NCBI GenBank assembly: GCA_038239195.1
Contig: JBBSEZ010000040.1
Location: 1-35,522, forward strand
DNA: 35,522 nt
Reading direction: 5' to 3'
From: JBBSEZ01 sp038239195
Lineage (GTDB): Bacteria > Planctomycetota > Planctomycetia > Gemmatales > Gemmataceae
Shown here: one piece after another, positions 33,025-35,522 of the stretch
Layout of the letters: each line of letters begins with the position of its first letter
Numbering within the stretch: the first letter of the stretch is position 1
The notes under the pieces: model-generated
Database searches by the model: none
Told to the model about the DNA's origin: nothing
Seen by the model: the letters and a program-made list of their open reading frames with translations, nothing else
Position numbers and translations under genes: made by a program

Positions 33025-33065
33025 AGCCGCAAGCGGAATTGCGCCGGGGCCCGCCGCTTGCAGCT
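33025..33065. repeat. Imperfect palindrome of the AAGCCGCAAGCGG family
   Basis: Arms 33025-33036 and 33054-33065 pair over 12 bp with one mismatch. It lies between the promoter region of the phosphatase gene and the stop of the secreted protein gene (33089), and may end transcription of the latter operon. No T-run follows. Confidence 0.6.
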
Positions 33066-33088
33066 CCTACTCGTCCTCGCGCGCCGAC

Positions 33089-33700
33089 TCATCGCTTGCC
33101 CTTCACCACCGTCACCGTCACCTCGTTGCTCTTGAGCAAACACGCAAAACTGGCCTGCGCCCGCGCCATCGCGCCGAGGTCGTGTCGCGCCAGGCCGCGC
33201 CATTTCTGGTCGGGCACGTTCTGGTAGCAGAACCGGACGCGATACGTTCCGGGCCCCGGGAAGGCCGGCGCCCCGACCCACGGCGTCAGCTCCTTGCTCT
33301 TGCCCGGCGCGAGCGCGAACACCTCGGAAGGCGTCAGCGAGTTCACGTTGCCGCAGCGCCCGCCCTTGAAGGGCGGCTGCTTCTCGGGGTGCTGGCCAGG
33401 GGCGTTGACCTCGATCGCCGACCACCAGATGAGCGGGGTGCGCCAGCCGCAATCGCTCCCGTCGCCCGGCTGGACGAGCGTCACCGCGTTCTTGCTCCGG
33501 TTGACGAGGACCGCCTTGAACTGCCCCCACTCTTTCCCGGCGATCGCGCTCTTGGGCGCCTCGATCTCGAGGACGAGATCGGCCGCGACCTTCTTCGGCC
33601 GCTCGACCGGGGCCGGCGCCCCGCCCGACGGCGCCGACAGGGCCAGACACGCCCCCAGCACCACCAGCGCCGCGCGGGCCTCGCTTGCACGTTTCGTCAT
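33089..33700 (-). CDS. Secreted protein of unknown function
   Basis: A 203-residue protein with a signal peptide (ARAALVVLGACLALSAPSGGA, cleavage about residue 28). The mature part is beta-rich and resembles intracellular-proteinase-inhibitor or Ig-like exported domains: LVLEIEAPKSAIAGKEWGQFKAVLVNRSKNAVTLVQPGDGS, then FALAPGKSKELTPWVGAPAFPGPGTYRVRFCYQNV. Three cysteines are present in the mature part before the last strand and one later. GGAG precedes the ATG at 33700, and the upstream TPR gene ends 20 bases earlier, so they form an operon. The function is unknown; it may bind a partner in the periplasm. Confidence 0.78.
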   Translation of the reverse strand: MTKRASEARAALVVLGACLALSAPSGGAPAPVERPKKVAADLVLEIEAPKSAIAGKEWGQFKAVLVNRSKNAVTLVQPGDGSDCGWRTPLIWWSAIEVNAPGQHPEKQPPFKGGRCGNVNSLTPSEVFALAPGKSKELTPWVGAPAFPGPGTYRVRFCYQNVPDQKWRGLARHDLGAMARAQASFACLLKSNEVTVTVVKGKR

Positions 33701-33720
33701 GGTTCGCTCCGGAGCAATCG

Positions 33721-35385
33721 TCACCTGGTCCCGCGCGAGGAAGACTCCCCGCTCGTCGCGCTCGTGGTAAGGCTCGGCCGATCCTTGCGCAGCGCCGCCA
33801 GCTCGGCCATCAACCGTCCCTCGTCGGCCCGGCCCCAGCATTTGCGGGCCAAGTTGGCGTAGCGCGTGGCCTCCTCGCTGCGCGCCTGTCGCTCGCACAC
33901 CACCTGCAAGCCCAGCGCGGCGCGCACGCTGCCGGGGTCGTGGGCCAGGGCTTCCAGGAACGCCTCCTCGGCCGCGTCGAGCTTGCCCGCTTGCAGCGCC
34001 CCGAGCCCCCAGGCCTCCATGTAGTAGGCGCCGTTGCCCCAGGCGTGATGGCTGTAATCGTCCTTGGTCTTCTGCACCGCCTTGGCCAGCAACTTCACGC
34101 CCGCCGGGCCCGCCCCCGTCTGGCACTGATACAGCCCCTGCACCTCCAACAGGCGCAGCTCCAGCCTCCGGTCGTTGCGCCGAGCCCGGGCGGCGTTCTG
34201 GAGCACCTCGACCTCGGGCAGCGCCCGCGCCGCGTCGCCCTGCTTGAGATAAACGAGGGCGGCGAAGTAGCTCGCCTGCACCTTGTCGCGGCGGCGGAAG
34301 TGCTCGGCGACCCCGAGCGCCCCCGCGTAGTCGCGTTCGGCCAGGCACAGCCGGAACACCGACGCCCACATCTTGAAGCCGGCGCGCTCGGCCTCGGCCT
34401 TGATGGCCCGTCCCTCCCCGAACCGACCGTCGTGGACCAGCGAGGTCAGCAGCGTTTCGAGGTGGTGCGAGAACTGGTGGTCCTCGGTCGCTCGCACGCC
34501 CTGGAACTTGTGGTAGGCGCGCTGCAACTCGATGGCGCGGGCCGAGCGGTCGCTCGTCTTGCCCCAGCGCCCCAGGCGCGTCGCCAGGTGGGCCTGCATG
34601 TGGAAGGCGTGTGGGATGCCCGGCGACGACTTGATGTAGTTTTCCGCGTGTATCCACCCCAGGGCGGGCCGGCGGAAGTTCTCGTAGAAGTGAAGCAGTT
34701 CGTGGTTGGCGCCGGGGTGCAGCGGGTTGATGCGGAGCAGCGCCTTGTAGAACGGCACGGCCGAGGCCTGTCCGCCGAACAGCCCGGCCCCGCCCGAGAG
34801 CTGGGCGCGGAAGTACCAGGCCTCCTCGTCGTCGTCGTACAGCGCCAGCATGTTGTCGAGCGTGTTGATCGCGGCCTGCTTGCGCCGCTCCCCGTCGCCG
34901 ACCCCCGGGACGAGCCCCTTCTCCTGCATGCTGGCGAGGATCAGTTGCTGCTCGCGGTGGCTGGCGCGGTCGCGCAGTTCGTAGGCCTTCTGGAGCGCCT
35001 TGGTGGCGTTGCCGCGCCCCCAGCGCTCGAGCGCCCGGGCCAGGCCCCACCACGCCATCGGACAATCCGGGTCGTGCTTCAGCGCCGTCTCGAAGGAACG
35101 GGCCGCCTCCATCCACACGTACGAGTAGGTGAAGCCGAGCCCCTGGTCGAAGAACGCCTGGCACTCCGGCGAACTGGTGCTGACCCGGTATTTCAGCACG
35201 CACAGGTCGGGGACGAGCTTGGCCGGCGCCAGGCCGGTCATCGCCAGCTTCCCGGCGGGATTGGCGGCGCCCTTCTTTTTTGCGAGGGCCTTGACGGCGG
35301 GCGGCGCGGCCGCCGGCGCCGCGCCGCCCGTCAGGCCGAGGAGGGAGAGGGTGGCGAGGAGGGGCGGAAGACGAAAGGTCGTCAT
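33721..35385 (-). CDS. Exported TPR protein
   Basis: A 554-residue protein. The signal peptide (LPPLLATLSLLGLTGGAAPAAA) ends near residue 27, followed by a short Lys/Ala linker. The rest is TPR-like helical repeats, for example WMEAARSFETALKHDPDCPMAWWGLARALERWG, AVPFYKALLRINPLHPGANHELLHFYENF and KLDAAEEAFLEALAHDPGSVRAALGLQ. FFDQGLGFTYSYVWMEAARSFE at the front is typical of exported TPR proteins. The ATG at 35385 has CAGGTG upstream; the frame is open 13 codons further, to 35424. CACAAT at 35428-35423 could be the -10 box. It is first in an operon with the secreted protein gene. Confidence 0.82.
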   Translation of the reverse strand: MTTFRLPPLLATLSLLGLTGGAAPAAAPPAVKALAKKKGAANPAGKLAMTGLAPAKLVPDLCVLKYRVSTSSPECQAFFDQGLGFTYSYVWMEAARSFETALKHDPDCPMAWWGLARALERWGRGNATKALQKAYELRDRASHREQQLILASMQEKGLVPGVGDGERRKQAAINTLDNMLALYDDDEEAWYFRAQLSGGAGLFGGQASAVPFYKALLRINPLHPGANHELLHFYENFRRPALGWIHAENYIKSSPGIPHAFHMQAHLATRLGRWGKTSDRSARAIELQRAYHKFQGVRATEDHQFSHHLETLLTSLVHDGRFGEGRAIKAEAERAGFKMWASVFRLCLAERDYAGALGVAEHFRRRDKVQASYFAALVYLKQGDAARALPEVEVLQNAARARRNDRRLELRLLEVQGLYQCQTGAGPAGVKLLAKAVQKTKDDYSHHAWGNGAYYMEAWGLGALQAGKLDAAEEAFLEALAHDPGSVRAALGLQVVCERQARSEEATRYANLARKCWGRADEGRLMAELAALRKDRPSLTTSATSGESSSRGTR

Positions 35386-35522
35386 GGGTGGGGCACCTGC
35401 GGTCCGAGGAGGGCTGCCTTTCATTGTGGTTGATCGGCGCGCGGGACGCCAGAGGAAACCGGAGCGCCGGGCGTCGGCGTCGGGGGTGGGGCCAAAGATC
35501 CGGGAGCGCGGATCGCCAAGCC

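Noticed and set aside
31103..33025. 640-codon plus-strand open frame
   Set aside because: Antisense of the FHA-GAF-PP2C gene, whose motifs are unmistakable.

Overview
The window looks like chromosomal DNA from a high-GC planctomycete, probably of the Gemmata type. The signs are two DUF1559 pseudopilin-like proteins with GFTL(I/L)ELL N-termini, a TIGR03000-type domain, a Ser/Thr kinase with membrane helices, DUF1573 domains, a MauE/DoxX-like protein, several HEAT/TPR proteins and dispersed palindromes. The assignment rests on family knowledge; no rRNA or tRNA gene was recognised.

Left part (1-9300): an RND/MMPL exporter resembling HpnN; a two-gene minus-strand operon of an exported methyltransferase and a zinc-ribbon membrane protein; a small membrane protein; a membrane Ser/Thr kinase; a DUF1559 gene broken by an in-frame TGA; and a nucleoside deoxyribosyltransferase-like gene. 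Middle (9300-20600): sbcD-sbcC with a GTGA overlap, two small unknown genes and one larger unknown gene behind them, then on the minus strand a 1200-residue TPR/APH-kinase fusion followed by an overlapping HEAT gene, and a secreted protein on the plus strand.

20600-25000 is the most unusual part. It holds a five-copy 26-bp tandem repeat, a MauE/DoxX-DUF1573 fusion, a small exported protein with 14 cysteines, an exported protein anchored at its C-terminus, a DUF1573 gene with an in-frame TGA followed by a SECIS-like hairpin, and an intact DUF1559 gene. Base and codon use in part of it are less GC-biased than in the flanks. I infer a cell-envelope redox/disulfide cluster, possibly with a selenoprotein; the alternative for the TGA is a nonsense mutation or a sequence error.

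Right part (25000-35522): a small unknown gene, a GT-C type glycosyltransferase, a HEAT-repeat protein, then a minus-strand block of an FHA-GAF-PP2C phosphatase, a vWA protein and ClpS, and finally a TPR protein and a secreted protein in one operon. Several genes are preceded by sigma70-like sites (TTGnnn, 17-18 bp, nAnnAT). Palindromes of three sequence families lie in gene gaps, two of them between convergent genes where they may act as terminators. Start codons were chosen from Shine-Dalgarno sites, overlaps and promoter positions.
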